A stretch of DNA of 64,000 bases from Bos javanicus (GCF_032452875.1 NC_083868.1:34452537-34516536), one strand, 5' to 3'. Numbered from the stretch's first letter, positions 34,902 through 47,095 are shown. The notes: a model not told the origin generated them from the sequence alone. Numbers and translations are program-made.

Positions 34902-35444
34902 CAGTTCAGTTCAGTTCAGTTGCTCAATCATGTCCGACTCTTTGCAACCCCATGAATCGCAGCACTCCAGGCTTCACTGTCCATCACCAACTCCTGGAGT
35001 TCACTCAGACTCATGTCCATCGAGTCAGTGATGCCATCCAGCCATCTCATCCTCTGTCATCCCCTTCTCCTCCTGCCCTCAATCCCTCCCAGCATCAGAG
35101 TCTTTTCCAATGAGTCAACTCTTCACATCAGGTGGCCAAAGTACTGGAGTTTCAGCTTCAACATCAGTCCTTCCAATGAACACCCAGGACTGATTTCCTT
35201 TAGGATGGACTGGTTGAATCTCCTTGCAGTCCAAGGGACTCTCAAGAGTTTTCCCCAACACCACAGTTCAAAAGCATCAATTCTTTGGTGCTCAGCCTTC
35301 TTCAGAGTCCAACTCACATCCATACATGACCACAGCAAAAACCATAGCCTTGACTAGACGGACCTTTGTTGGCAAAGTAATGTCTCTGCTTTTGAATATG
35401 CTATCTAGGTTGGACATAACTTTCCTTCCAAGGAGTAAGCATCT
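34902..35444 (-). mobile_element. BovB 3' fragment
   Basis: Opens with TTCAG repeats in antisense and extends to 'ccaaggagtaagcatct'. TSD TACTTKGTAT at 34892-34901 and 35445-35454 (one mismatch). Confidence 0.95.
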
Positions 35445-35454
35445 TACTTTGTAT

Positions 35455-35814
35455 AATGGAAGCAAAAACAGAACAAAACTATGAGACTATTTGGTAGACT
35501 TGGTTACTACTATAATGGAATAAAAATAGAAATATGTCTGTTCATTTACTTACTTACTAAATTTGAAAGAATACTTATTGAACCCTTCTTGACCATGCTT
35601 AAAGAATGTTAATGAGTAAATTTTGAACCTTTGTCTCATAGTATCATGAATTTTTTTCTGAGACTGAGAAATATTAAAAATATTCATCAGAAATAGGTTA
35701 AGTTTAAATGTCTTATCCTAGATTTATAGCTTTGAGATTTGAAATCTGAAATCTAGAAGTAGATAAATCAGTATTAATCTGCACACAGAGAAATGATAAA
35801 ATTTTATGATAACT
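35455..35814. other. Unclassified AT-rich DNA
   Basis: Nothing recognised. Confidence 0.35.
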
Positions 35815-35828
35815 AATATTCATTAGCC

Positions 35829-35946
35829 TGGAGAAGGTAATGGCAACCCACTCCAGTGTTCTTGCCTGGAGAATCCCAGGGATGGTGGAGCCTTGTGGGC
35901 TGCCATCTATGGGGTCACACAGAGTTGGACACAACTGAAGCTACTT

Positions 35947-35985
<39 letters not shown>
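35829..35985 (+). mobile_element. BovA monomer SINE with CAG tail
   Basis: A sense-strand single BovA unit (TGGAGAAGGTAATGGCAACC to GACACAACTGAAGCTAC) ending in a long CAG tail. A perfect 14-base TSD, AATATTCATTAGCC, lies at 35815-35828 and 35986-35999. Confidence 0.95.
35949..35985. repeat. (CAG)12 microsatellite
   Basis: An uninterrupted trinucleotide run forming the 3' tail of the SINE at 35829-35985. The usual tail in this window is four to five units. Confidence 0.98.
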
Positions 35986-35987
<2 letters not shown>

Positions 35988-35999
35988 TATTCATTAGCC

Positions 36000-38020
36000 A
36001 GGAATCCATCAAACCAAACAAAGTGAGTTATGACATCACATATATACAGTTGCATGTGTACCTAGTAGCAAGGTACATCAGTCATGATTATTCATTAAAA
36101 ATGCTTGTTAATTTCAGAAGAAAATGAATGATTGCATGGTTATTGAATGGCTAACCTAAATGATTAGAAATCTGGAGAAGCTGGCTTAGTCTTATTCAAG
36201 CTTATCAGATTCCTAAGACCTTGAGAATCAGCCAGAGTCACAAGCAGAATATCAAGCTCTCACTGCTTGTGGGCTGGCTCCTGCACACTTGCCTGCTGCC
36301 TCACCCTGGGCTTAGCTCCATCTCCAGTCTCCTAGGAACACCTCTGCTTGGTTTTGTTCACCTTTGCTAAATTTGGTCTCAAGCTGGTTTTTCCTTGAAA
36401 GACCTACTTGCTTCCCTTTTAACTATTTAAGTAAAGGAAGAAGGTTCTTGACTCGATGAGGCAGCATAACTCATGCTTACCCTGCAGAGACAGAGTATGC
36501 AGAAACTGGTAACCTTCAAAGTAGAATTGTTCAGTGCATATATTATTATCTCAGCATTTTTCATCTTTAAAGTTGTAATTACTGAAAAACTTACTTGCGT
36601 TGTCACCGATGGTTTCATGGGCATGGAAATATATAGCCAGTATTTATTGGGATTGGACCCTCACCATTAAATTTCCAAGACTGCAGCTGCCAAGATACCA
36701 AATCCTCTGGCTGTATTGATTTCTCCTCCCCATGGAAATCCACAGTGAAGTATCTGCTAATCTTACACTTTCCTCAACAAATATTCAGAGTGGCTAACAC
36801 ATGCCTAATTTTAAAAATCCCCTAATTGATGAAGGTCATTGGTCAATGATCCAGTCTTGTAAAGTACTAATTGTTCATAGTATAAGAAAGCAAAAGCTCT
36901 GTAGTAATAAGAGCCTAAGTTGGACACAAGGGTCTAGCTTTTATGACAGCCAAATGGATAGGAAAGATTATAATGGCACCTAAGCATCTGCTAAAACTAA
37001 CTGTATCAATGATCTGTGAACCAAGCCATGCTTTTGTGATGGACTGTTACCACTTCAGAGATGTAATTATGGACTATACGGTCAAACATTTACTTGTTTA
37101 AAAGAGCACCTAAGTATAAAATTATACATTGCCGTATATCATTTTAGGATGTTATTAAGTAGAAACATATCTCCTTCAAATGTAAAAATTAAATAAAACA
37201 GGTATGACTCAAAAAGCATTTACCATGTAAAGTTCTTTTCTGTAGCCTGAGAGGTTACACTTTCCACAGAATTTTCAGTTTGCAAATATTGCTTCTTAAT
37301 AAAGCATAACAAGTAATTGTTTCAGGTCTGAAGGAACCACATAATAGGCATAAATCAGATAAATGCTCTTTTACCCTGGGGCCCTCTTCAGGGGATATCT
37401 ATCGATGGAGATCTGTGACAATGGACACACTCCAGTAGCTCATGAATCTTATCTGCTAAATATAGTAGGCAACAGAGTCAAAGATCAATAAAAAGATTAA
37501 TGGTTTTAATTACCCCTCTGTAACCAGTTGTGGGTAAAATTTTACTTGCTGCTTGCACTGAGGGTAACACACCACAGTCAACTTTCCAGTAAAGCTAATT
37601 TGACTTTCTGCTTGGTAAATTGCCCATTGACAATCCTGTAATGAGTCTGCTCTGTGTGTGACTGAATACTGAGCATGCTTCCGGTTTCTAAAATCAGGGG
37701 GAAAAGGCCATAAAACTGATGAATGACACATAAACAATTTCCTTGTGAAAAATACTAGGAAATAAGACAATTTTCAGGCAAAAGTTCCCCTGCTTGAGCT
37801 GTGTGGAGCAAGCAAAAGAGTACTAAATGACTGTTGTATTTATGGAGCTGTGTGAGCAATTCTAATAAATACTGACAAATGTCTTCTGAAGATATATAGA
37901 GGAACTGGCAAATTATTTTCTTTTTGATAAAAGGACAAAGACAACAACTTCAATCTGTATGATATGATTATGATAATTGATGTTTAGAGAGAAAACTACT
38001 TCATAGCCCATATATGTATT
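36000..38020. other. Unclassified, apparently single-copy DNA
   Basis: No repeat that I can name and no supported gene. Open frames on both strands at 36427-36670 and 36801-36983 lack motifs. About 37230-37780 has balanced composition and no repeat signature (see findings). Confidence 0.4.
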
Positions 38021-38240
38021 GAAAGTGAAAAGTGAAAGTGAAATTGCTCAGTCGTGTCCGACTCTTTGCAACCCCATGGACTGTAGCCTACCAGGCTCCT
38101 CAGTCCATGGAATTTTCCAGGCAAGAGTACTGGAATGGGTTGCCATTTCCTTCTCCAGGGGATCTTCCCAACCCAGGGATCAACCTGGGTCTCCCGCACT
38201 GCAGGCAGATGCTTTACCGTCTAAGCCACCAAGGAAGCTA
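38021..38240 (-). mobile_element. Bov-tA SINE
   Basis: An antisense Bov-tA from GAAAGTGAAAAGTGAAAG to the head at 'taagccaccaaggaagct'. Little diverged. No certain TSD. Confidence 0.95.
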
Positions 38241-39290
38241 AATCTATATTCAAAGGTAAGTGTAGGGGTCCGAAAGATCTCTAGCAGTTGTTTTTAACTT
38301 ATGCCCTGGGTGTGTCATCAGCTTATAATAATTCCTGGATTAGCAACTTCTGTATAAGGAATCAAGATACTTCATCATAACATAAAAATTCCATCAAAGA
38401 GAGTGAATAGAATCACAGATATAAATTTGTCATTTTATAACTTCAATTTTGGTGGTACAAAGGGCAGATATTTCTTTTTTTAAGTCATCTTAAAACTATT
38501 TTATCACATTTGTATGACTATAATTTTATTAGCTGTACTCTTTCCAACATCATTAGAATGTTTTCAATATAGCACTAAATTAGTTGATGAAAATCAAACA
38601 TTAGTAAGCTGTTGAATACAAATGCTTAGGAGTGTCTGTGCTGGGGGTGTGAGTTTAGAAACCTCCACAAACCAAAAGTATTGAGAGTCCAGGGAATTAA
38701 GCAAATGCATAAATGTGATTTTTTAAAAATACCGTGTTAAAGAAAAATAAACATTCTGTAGAGCAATTCTGTTATTACCAAACTAGACTATCTTGGTTAT
38801 TTGTTCACTGAACCTACCAGCAGCATATGACACAAGTATAAAACCTGTGAAACCGTTCTTTATTTCTGAGGACAAGAAACTAGTATCTAGAGAGTTATCA
38901 TCTCTGAAAGCAAATGTTTACGAGAAGTTTGGAGTGCAAGATGTTTATGAGAATTCAAGTCTCATGAAAGGAAGAGAGAGGAAGGATTAGTCAGGGGAAT
39001 ATATCAAATTATTATATAGGTGCAATAAAACGCAGTCAAACTGTTGGGGAGATGAGCAACAGGTATTTTCTGTCAAAGTCATCCAGCTTTTTCTCCCTGG
39101 TTTTACTCAGTCACCATATCTATGCTACCTGGTAAAGTCATGACCTTGATCTAGGTATGTAGCTGAGACAGACTTTGGAGGACCTAACCTGACAGTGATC
39201 TCCTGGCTATGCTTCTTACAGGTGGGCTGCATGTCCTTACTTGGTGGAGGATCTAGAAAACACAACCCTACAGCCCACATACTAAATCAG
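38241..39290. other. Unclassified DNA
   Basis: No gene or repeat recognised. The 65-codon plus frame at 38793-38990 has no family signature. Confidence 0.35.
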
Positions 39291-39400
39291 GATTTCCCTG
39301 GAAGTCCAGTGATTAATACTGGAGTGCACTTCAATGCATGGGTGTGGGTTCGATCCCTGGTCTGGGAACTAAGACACCACCCCATGTGCTGCCCAGATTT
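39291..39400 (+). mobile_element. CHR-2-like tRNA-derived SINE
   Basis: A sense-strand SINE starting GATTTCCCTGGAAGTCCAG with B box GGTTCGATCCC at 39347-39357, followed by CTGGTCTGGGAACTAAG. It is the cetartiodactyl family that lacks the BovB tail. The plus frame across it (39195-39485) is not a gene. Confidence 0.85.
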
Positions 39401-39989
39401 ACTTCTCCCCGGTGTTCAGGGAACAGTGCCATCAGGATTCTTGTGGCTTTTTCATCCTGAAAGGAGACTTAAGAGAGAGAGGTGATTGAGACAGTACACT
39501 TCTCACTGGGGTAGTTGTATTTGTAACCACAATTGATTTTCTTTGTGTGCTTCACATTATGCATTCTAGATCCCCCCTTAACCTCAACCACCAACTCTGT
39601 CTGCTTTAATATCTTCCTGGGTAATTCTCAACTGTGAGTCTTCTGAGCCCCATGTCACCATGCCTTTCTCAAGATAGGTTGCTCTACCTGTTTGTTCAGT
39701 CATATTAAGCAAGAGCACCAAAAAAGCTCACGTGTGTTTCTTCCTGCTTCCATTGTTGTAGGAGCAGCCCTGCCTCCTGCTAATCATCAGAGTCAATTTC
39801 AGTACTCTGCAAAGATGGTGATCCTTTTTTTTAAATTTCCTGGTCTCTGGAAGCAGGAAACATAAAATACCTACATAACAGTAGTTTTATTTCTGCTTAC
39901 TCTATATTCATTTACTGTGACCTTTGGCAAAACTTTGCCTCTATGGGAGACTAGGACCTCTAACACCTGAGCCCAGAGTTGTGGGAACA
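39401..39989. other. Unclassified DNA
   Basis: Nothing recognised, apart from a short T-run near 39824. Confidence 0.35.
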
Positions 39990-40450
39990 TGAAACATATC
40001 CTCTGATAGGGAGACACTGGGAATGACAAGTGAGACAATTAATGTCTTTCTGCTTGATTCCAGACTGGAGGGGCCCTCCTATTGGGAACCTAGTGCCATT
40101 TAAAGGATTTTTAATGAATGAGTACACAGCATCTGGGAGAAGAGTACCTCATCCTCACACAGTATTGCCTTCATGATAACTCTTTAGCTGTGTCATCAGC
40201 TGGCCATTTTACTGTTCTATCAGACCAGCAGCTTCTGCGTAGCATAGGTGTTCATAGACCTTCTCTAGAACCAACTATGCTATAAGGTGGATCCCTGGTC
40301 TCTTTGATGTTGTATGAAATTCCATACCATTGGAACAAATGCTCTTTGATCCCTGGGAATTTTGACAGATGCCTAGGGAGTAGGCAAACCCCTACCTGAA
40401 TTGTGTGGCTGTTCAGCTCACAATAATATCAGGGCCGTCCAGGACCGAGG
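39990..40450 (-). mobile_element. Possible ERVL-type pol remnant, antisense
   Basis: Stretches such as 'gtgtcatcagctggccattt', 'cagaccagcagcttctg' and 'aaattccataccattgga' resemble, in antisense, the integrase end of ERVL-class endogenous retroviruses. It is heavily decayed with no open frame. Identification is from memory of sequence and is tentative. Confidence 0.4.
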
Positions 40451-40975
40451 AGTCAATTTATCACAATTCGGCCATTTGATCTTCTCAAGAAATAGGGTCT
40501 AAACAATAGTAATAATTTGTGTTATAAAAAAATGACTCCTGCTATTTTTTACACAAGTCAAAAGTAACGTGTTTTGGCCCTTGTAGTATCAAGAAAAGGA
40601 GAAACTATGATTATAATTTTATACTTTATTATGAATGCATGTTAATATTTATTGATACCACTTAAATAGCAAATAAAGTATAAGCTTTTTAAATTGATTT
40701 AAAAAATGGGGTGAGAAGAGAAAATAACACAAGAAAGTAGGAAAAAGACTACAAGAACATGAGTAAAATATAAAGCATAAGACAGTAGAAATAATCACAA
40801 ATAGAGCAACAATCACAATTCATGTAAATGGAATAAGCTTTCCATGCCCACTGATTCATCAGTGAAGCTTGTAAATGGAATAATATTTTCATGTAAAAAT
40901 ATGACAATAAATAGTCTAGATGAGAACACACATACACCCACAAAGAAACTATGTGCTGTTTACACAAACCATATA
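40451..40975. other. Unclassified AT-rich DNA
   Basis: Nothing recognised. The minus frame at 40749-40967 has no motif. Confidence 0.35.
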
Positions 40976-41187
40976 TGAAAGTGAAAGTGTCAGTCTCTTA
41001 GTCATGTCTGACTCTTTGCGACCCCATGGATTGTAGCCTGCCAGGCTCCTCTGTCCACGGGAATTCTCCAGGCAAGAATACTAGAATGGGTAGCCATTCC
41101 CTTCTCCAGGGGATCTTCCCAACGCAAGGATCAAACCTGAGTCTCCTGAATTGTAGACAGATTCTTTACGAGCAACCAGGGAAGCAA
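40976..41187 (-). mobile_element. Bov-tA SINE
   Basis: An antisense Bov-tA from GAAAGTGAAAGTGTCAG to 'agcaaccagggaagcaa'. Part of the tRNA-like head (near 41169) is missing a few bases. Confidence 0.93.
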
Positions 41188-41646
41188 TGGAAGGCACATA
41201 AATATTGAAAGGTGAAGAATAACAAACAATATTTCATGAACAATATTAAAAGAATGCTTATATAACTATTATGAATATACTATATAGTTTAAGTAAAAAT
41301 GGGTAAAAATAATAAAATGTATATTTCCTGAGAAATATTTGCAGTATTAAACATATATGAAATAGTTTCAATATACATAAATTAGATATTGACAGAACTA
41401 ACCAGATATTCCCAGTGGGAGAAATCAGCAGCACACCATCAAGTAGAATTGTATTTTTCCAAAAAACTAAGACAGTCTTTGTGAACATACAAAGGAAATC
41501 ATAACAGAATACATACATATTGTGAATAAAAGTGAAAGAAGAAAGAAACATATTCAAGGCCAAAATCTTAAATTTTCAAGGAAAAATGAATTTTAAAATG
41601 TTTAAATAATCCAAATATTGAAGAACTTTAAAAACATACTATATCA

Positions 41647-41785
41647 AGATTTCCCTGGCAGTCCAGTGGTTAATACTCTGCACTTGCAACGAGGAGGGCA
41701 TGGGTTCAATTCCTGGTCTGGAGACTAAGATCACACATGTCATGGCCCCGTGCAGCCAAAAAACTGTGAAAAGCAAAACTAAATC
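41647..41785 (+). mobile_element. CHR-2-like SINE
   Basis: TTCCCTGGCAGTCCAGTGG, then GGTTCAATTCC (weakened B box), CTGGTCTGGAGACTAAG and an A-rich tail. Same family and orientation as the copy at 39291-39400. Confidence 0.88.
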
Positions 41786-42061
41786 AATCACTTGGAGAAT
41801 TTAATTTCATAGTTACTTTCTAAGATGAATAATAAAGAAATATCACATAACATAATTTTATTCCAATGTTAGCAAAGCTTTGAGAAAAAAATCTGACAAT
41901 TTTTGATCTAAGCATTGAATTAAATAAGTAATAAAAGGAATCATAGAATAACTTTCGATAATATGAGAGATATGCATGAATGAATATTCAAAGCTAATGA
42001 GATATGAAAGCAATATAAAGCAAAGAAAAATTAGACAGCTAAAAGTTGGTTCTAAAACTAA

Positions 42062-42418
42062 TTTATTTTTTTTTTTTTGTTTTTTTTTTTTTCTGTGAAT
42101 AAAACTTTAATAATGTACAGCAGAAATTGGACAGGCTCATTCTTATATTAAAACAAAAGATTTCCTATATTACAACTTATTTACATTTGCATACTGAAGA
42201 GGTAAAGTGTCTAAGTGGCTATTTTGAAAACCTTAAGAATATCTTAAAAAATAGGCCATAAATAAACAATATTAGAATTATAAGTTACATAAATATGTTT
42301 ATATTTGCATAAATATATATTAAGCAAAGCTTCTACAGTTAATAGTTTATTAAAAATTACATTTTAAATTTGAAACTTAGATTAAATAGAATTATTCCTT
42401 TAAAAGTCAATCTTTGCT
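42062..42418 (-). pseudogene. Possible processed retrocopy of an mRNA 3' end
   Basis: Begins on the plus strand with a 30-base T-rich tract. Its complement reads as a poly-A tail preceded about 20 bases upstream by ATTAAA (complement of TTTAAT at 42107-42112). The sequence is not SINE, L1 or BovB and is foreign to the L1 around it. I do not recognise the parent transcript and see no coding part. No convincing TSD was found. Confidence 0.4.
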
Positions 42419-43104
42419 CAAAAAAAAAAAAAATAGAAAACCTCTATAAAAATACTGCTTAATACAATTAAAACTGTTGAATAAAGTATATTTTTTTTAC
42501 TTCAAATTATTTTAAAAGACTATCAGGCCAAGATGATTTTATAAATGATTTCTAAAAAAAATCAGTAAATATAATTTCAAACTTTATTCAAAAAAATGAA
42601 AAAAGGAACTCTTTCAAACTTTATGTGATCGCCATTGCTTTAATATAAAAACTGACAATGGCGTGAAAACTAGTCTACTCTCATTGAATACAGATGCAAA
42701 TACATTTATAATAACAAAGTAAAATACAGCATGTAACAAAGCATAGCCTGACCAAGTTGGGTTTACTTCTGCTAGTGTAGGGTTGGTTTTTAATTTAAAG
42801 AAATTGACATTATAATTAGCCACATCAATACATAAAATGAGCAAAAAGGGATGACCATTTCAACAGATGTAGTAAAATCTTTAAATGAAATTCAGGATTC
42901 ATTCCTTAATAAGTTCTTAGCTTAATCATAATAGGAGACTTTAATTGTTAAATACCACAGTGTAGAAAAAACATCAGCTTTAATATTGAAGGTTAAGACT
43001 TAGTTTCAGATTAGATAAATGATACCTGCTATCACTCTATAAGAAAAACTAGAAAGTTTGAAATAAAGTGCTCATTAGTTGTTAATTACATGACTAGGTA
43101 TGTT

Positions 43105-44722
43105 TAGCTCAGTTTAGTTGATCAGTCGTGTCTGACTATTTGTGCCCCCATGGACTGCAGCACGACAGGCCTCCGTGTCCATCACCAATTCCCAGAGTTT
43201 ACTCAAACTCATGTCCATTGAGTCGGTGATGCCATCCAACTATCTCATTCTCTGTCATCCCCTTTTCCTCCCACCTTTGATCTTTCCCAGCATCAGGGTC
43301 TTTTCTAATGAGTCAGTTCTTCCCATCAGGTGCACAGAGTATTGGAGCTTCAGCTTTAGCATCAGTCCTTTCAATGAATATTCAGGACTGATTTCCTTTA
43401 GGATGGACTGGTTGAATCTCCTTGCAGTCCAAGGGACTCTCAAGAGTCTTCTCCAACACCACAGTTCAAAAGCATCAATTCTTCAGTGCTCAGCTTTCTT
43501 CACAGTCCAACTCTCACATACATACATGACTACTGGAAAACCATAGCTTTTACTAGACAGGCTTTTGTTGGCAAAGCAATGTCTCTGCTTTTTAATATGC
43601 TGTCTAGGTTGGTCATAACTTTTCTTCCTAGGAGCAAGCGGTTTTTTTTGTTTGTTTGTTTTTTGTTTTTTTCATGGCTGAAGTCATCATCTGCAGTGAT
43701 TTTGGAGCCCCCAAAATAAAGTCTCTCACTGCATTGTTTCCCTTTCTATTTGCCATGAAGTGATGGGACTGGATACCATGATCTTTGATTTTTTAAATAT
43801 TGAATTTAAGTCAACTTTTTCACTCTCCTCCTTCATTCTCATCAAGAGACTCTTTAATTCTTTTTCACTTTCTTCCATAAGGATGGTGTTATCTGAATAT
43901 CTGAGGTTATTGATATTTCTTCTGGCAATCTTGATTCCAGCTTGTGCTTCATCCAGCCTGGCATTTCACATGATGTAGTCTGCATATAAGTTAAATAAGC
44001 AGGATGGCAATATACAGCCTTGACATACTCTTTTCTCGATTTGAAACCAGTCTGTTGTTTCATGTCCAGTTCTAACTGTTGCTTTTCTCAGGAGACAAGC
44101 CAGATGGTCTGGTATTCCATCTCTTTAAGAATTTTCCAGAGTTTGTTGTGATCCACACAGTCAAAGGCTTTGGCGTAGTCAATAAACAGAAATAGATGTT
44201 TTTCTGGAACTCTTTTGTTTTTTCCATGATCCAGCAGATGTTGGCAATTTGATCTCTGGTCCCTCTGCCTTTTCTAAATCCACCTTGAACATCTGAATTT
44301 CATGGTTCATGTATTGTCGAAGCCTGGCTTGGAGATCTTTGAGCATTAGTTTGCTAGCGTGTGAAATAAGCACAACCGTGCAGTGGTTTGAGCATTCTTT
44401 GGCATTGCCTTTCTTTGGGATTGGAATGAAAACTGACCTTTTCCAGTCCTGGGGCCACTGCTGAGTTTTCCAAATTTGCTGGCATATTAAGTGCAGCACT
44501 TTCACAGCATCATCCTTTAGGATTTGAAATAGCTCAATTGGAATTCCATCTCCTCTGCTAACTTTGTTTGTAGTGATGCTTCCTAAGGCCCACTTGACTT
44601 CACATCCCAGGATGTCTGGAGTGAACATGCCATCTTGGTTATCTGGGTCATGAAGATCTTTTTGTATAGTTCTTCTGTGTATTTTTGTCACCTCTTGTTA
44701 ATATCTTCTGCTTCTGTTAGGT
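43105..44722 (-). mobile_element. BovB LINE, 5'-truncated
   Basis: Antisense BovB from a diverged tail (AGCTCAGTTTAGTTGATC) to the segment before the RT. The minus frame at 44179-44691 holds the RT N-terminal block (ILGCEVKWALGSITTNK, ELFQILKDDAVKVLHL, KRSVFIPIPKKGNAKECS), and motif C survives near 43900 in another frame. A roughly 30-base T/G-rich expansion at 43641-43672 interrupts the 3' coding part. No TSD found. Confidence 0.94.
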
Positions 44723-45001
44723 GAGAATCAGGTTTGTATCAAAACATAAATTGCAGTTTACTTTCAGAATGAGTAAAAAGATCTTAGGAAAGTTCAATAT
44801 AGACAAGTCAATTGTATTCATTTTTGCATATCCTCAGGAGAATATTTGAAGGTACATTTAAAAAATGTCATTTGTAAAAATAACCAGCCATAAAAGAAAG
44901 GATCTTAGACTAAATCCAGCAAAAGCTCTATTGAAAAAGAATTATTATCAAGTCTTCACCAAAAGAAATATATGGTATCCAACCTCTGAAAAGGAACTCA
45001 A
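44723..45001. other. Unclassified AT-rich DNA
   Basis: Nothing recognised. The small plus frame at 44865-45071 has no motif. Confidence 0.35.
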
Positions 45002-45215
45002 TGAGCCCTTGCTCTTGATAAACATGTGTGTTGTAATCCCTTCCCTCGTATACCAGGGAAGGTCTGTGTGACCAATGCGTATGGTAACATGCCATTATAT
45101 TTCCTCCAGGTTTATAACATAAAAGACCTCAGTTTCTCTCTTGAATGATCTTTGTTTTCCCTCTGGGATCCTTTATTCTGGAGGAAGTCAGCAGAAATAT
45201 TTATGACTAGCCCTA

Positions 45216-45941
45216 AGAAGAACTAAAGACCTTCTTGATGAAAGTGAAAGAAGAGAGTGAAAAAGCTGGCTTAGTCTCAACATTCAAAAAATGAAAATCA
45301 TGGCATCCAGTCCCATCACTTTAATGCAGATAGATGGGGAAACAATGCAAACAGTGAAAGACTATTTCTTGGACTCCAAAATCACTGCAGATGATGACTG
45401 CAGCCATTAAATGAAAAGACCCTTGCTCCTTTGAAGAAAAGCTATGACAAACCTAGACAGCATATTAAAAAGCAGAGGCATTACTTTGCCAATAAAGGTC
45501 CATCTAGTCAAAGCTATGGTTTTTCCAGTAGTCAGGTATGGATGTGAGAGTTGGACTATAAAGCTCAGTGCTGAAGAACTGATGCTTTTGAACTGTGGTG
45601 TTGGAGAAGACTCCTGAGAGTCCTTTGGACTGCAAGGAGATCCAACCAGTCCCTCTTAAAGGAAATCAGTCCTGAATATTCATTGGAAGGATTGATGCTG
45701 AAGCTGAAGCTCCAATACTCTGTGCACCTCATGGGAAGAACTGACTCATTGGAAAAGATCCTGATGCTGTGAAAGACTGAAGGCAGGAGGAAAAGGGGAT
45801 GACAGACAGAGGATGAGATGGTTGGATGGCCTCACCCAACTCGATGGACATGAGTTTGAGTAAGCCCCAGGAGTTAGTGGTGGAGAGGGAAGCCTGGTGT
45901 GCTACAGTCCATGCAGTTCCACAGAGTTGGACATGACTGAG
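45216..45941 (+). mobile_element. BovB 3' fragment
   Basis: Starts at AGAAGAACTAAAGACC just after the YADD box and ends at GACATGACTGAGA, so the CTGAA tail is nearly absent. Many substitutions, and no open frame above 60 codons. No clear TSD. Confidence 0.92.
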
Positions 45942-45962
45942 AAAATGGTTGGATACATAAGG

Positions 45963-46151
45963 CTTTTTGGTGGCTCAGTGGTATGGAAGCTGCCTGTCAA
46001 TGCAGGAGACATAGGTTTGACTCTTGGGTTGGGAAGATCCCCTGGAGAAGGAAATGGAAACCTACTCCAGTAGTTTTTGCTTGGGAGATTCCATGGACAG
46101 AGGAGCCTGGCAGGCTACAGTCCAAATGACTTAGCAACTAAACAACAACAA
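45963..46151 (+). mobile_element. Bov-tA SINE
   Basis: A sense Bov-tA from CTTTTTGGTGGCTCAGTGG to an AACAACAACA tail. A perfect 13-base TSD, TGGATACATAAGG, lies at 45950-45962 and 46152-46164. Confidence 0.95.
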
Positions 46152-46678
46152 TGGATACATAAGGAAATAAAATATCTAGCCAACAGCTAGTTAAGAACCG
46201 AGGCCCACCATCAACCACATAAGTGATCCTAGAAGCAAATTTTCTGGCCACAGTCAAGTTTTCAGGTAGTTTCTGTTCTGGCTGATAGCTTAAATAAAGT
46301 CTAGTAAGAGGCTCTGAGCAGAAACAGCAGCTAAGCATCTCTTGATTCCTGATCTTCAGAAACTATATGAGCTAATTATAAGATTTGTTGCTTTAAGATG
46401 CTGAATTTTTAGGTGTGTTGACTAGGCTTGATCATGCATATGTGGGCAACTGGTAGTTGAGTTTCTCATTTCTGTGTCTGAAACTAGGCTTTCTATTGAC
46501 ATGAATGATGGAATTAATTGTGCCTCTTGCCTCTTATCATGTAGTTGACTAGCCTTGGTTTGTCCATATAGTGGTGGTAATAAGTTTCCAAGGAATACCA
46601 CTTGCACAAAGAGAAGTCAGGACTTATCATGCAAGCATTTTGCAAGCTTCTGTTTGCTTCATGTTTTTGAAACAGCAG

Positions 46679-47074
46679 TGCATTAGGGTTCTCAAGAGAA
46701 ATAGCACCAATGCTCTCTGTGTGAGTCTGTTGATTGATTGACTGGAATTGATTCATAAAATTATGGAGGCTGGCAGGGCAGATCTGTAGAGTGGGCCAGC
46801 AGGCTGAAGACCTAGGGGAAAACTTATGTTTCAGCTTGCATTTGATATCTCCCTACTGTAGAATTCTGTCTTGCTCAGGGGAGGTCAGTCTTTCATTCTT
46901 TTCAGATTTTCAACTTATTGGATGAGACCCACTTACCTTATAGAGGATAATCTGTTTACTCAAAAACCACTTATTTAAATGTTATTGTCATCCAAAAACA
47001 CTCTCAGAGAAACATCCAAAATAATGTTTGACCACATTTCTGAGTGCCATGCCTCAGCCAGGATGACACAAATT
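46679..47074 (-). mobile_element. Old repeat related to 8461-8990
   Basis: Opens TGCATTAGGGTTCTCAAGAG and continues with 'aaaattatggaggctggc' and 'ttggatgagacccactta'. These are reverse complements of landmarks in the element at 8461-8990, so this is a second copy in the opposite orientation, here without the internal inversion. Confidence 0.6.
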
Positions 47075-47095
47075 TACTGCTATAGTCAAATAGGC

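Larger units (their letters stand above)
41210..43090 (+). mobile_element. Old diverged L1, ORF2 region, interrupted twice
   Basis: Diverged L1 ORF2 in sense can be followed through 'agctaaaagttggttct' (42038), 'aatagaaaacctctat' (42432), 'actatcaggccaagatga' (42520) and 'ctgaccaagttgggttta' (42749), which occur in the L1 order. It is interrupted by a CHR-2 SINE (41647-41785) and a T-rich-headed insertion (42062-42418). No open frame survives. The minus-strand frame at 42614-42844 is the wrong strand of this L1. The left limit is uncertain. Confidence 0.65.
45002..46410 (+). mobile_element. Old LTR-like repeat interrupted by BovB and Bov-tA
   Basis: The outer parts (45002-45215 and 46165-46410) resemble the two ends of one old mammalian repeat ('tgtgtgaccaatgcgtatgg' on the left, 'ttgctttaagatgctgaattttt' on the right). 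The interruption by a BovB and a Bov-tA explains the distance between them. The family is not named with certainty. Confidence 0.4.

Noticed and set aside
42614..42844. Minus-strand 76-codon frame
   Set aside because: The plus strand here follows L1 ORF2 order, so the frame is the wrong strand of a fossil L1.
43641..43672. T/G-rich run in the BovB at 43.1 kb as another nested L1 tail
   Set aside because: Unlike the case at 12735-12816, no L1 3' UTR follows and no duplicated flank was found; probably a local expansion.
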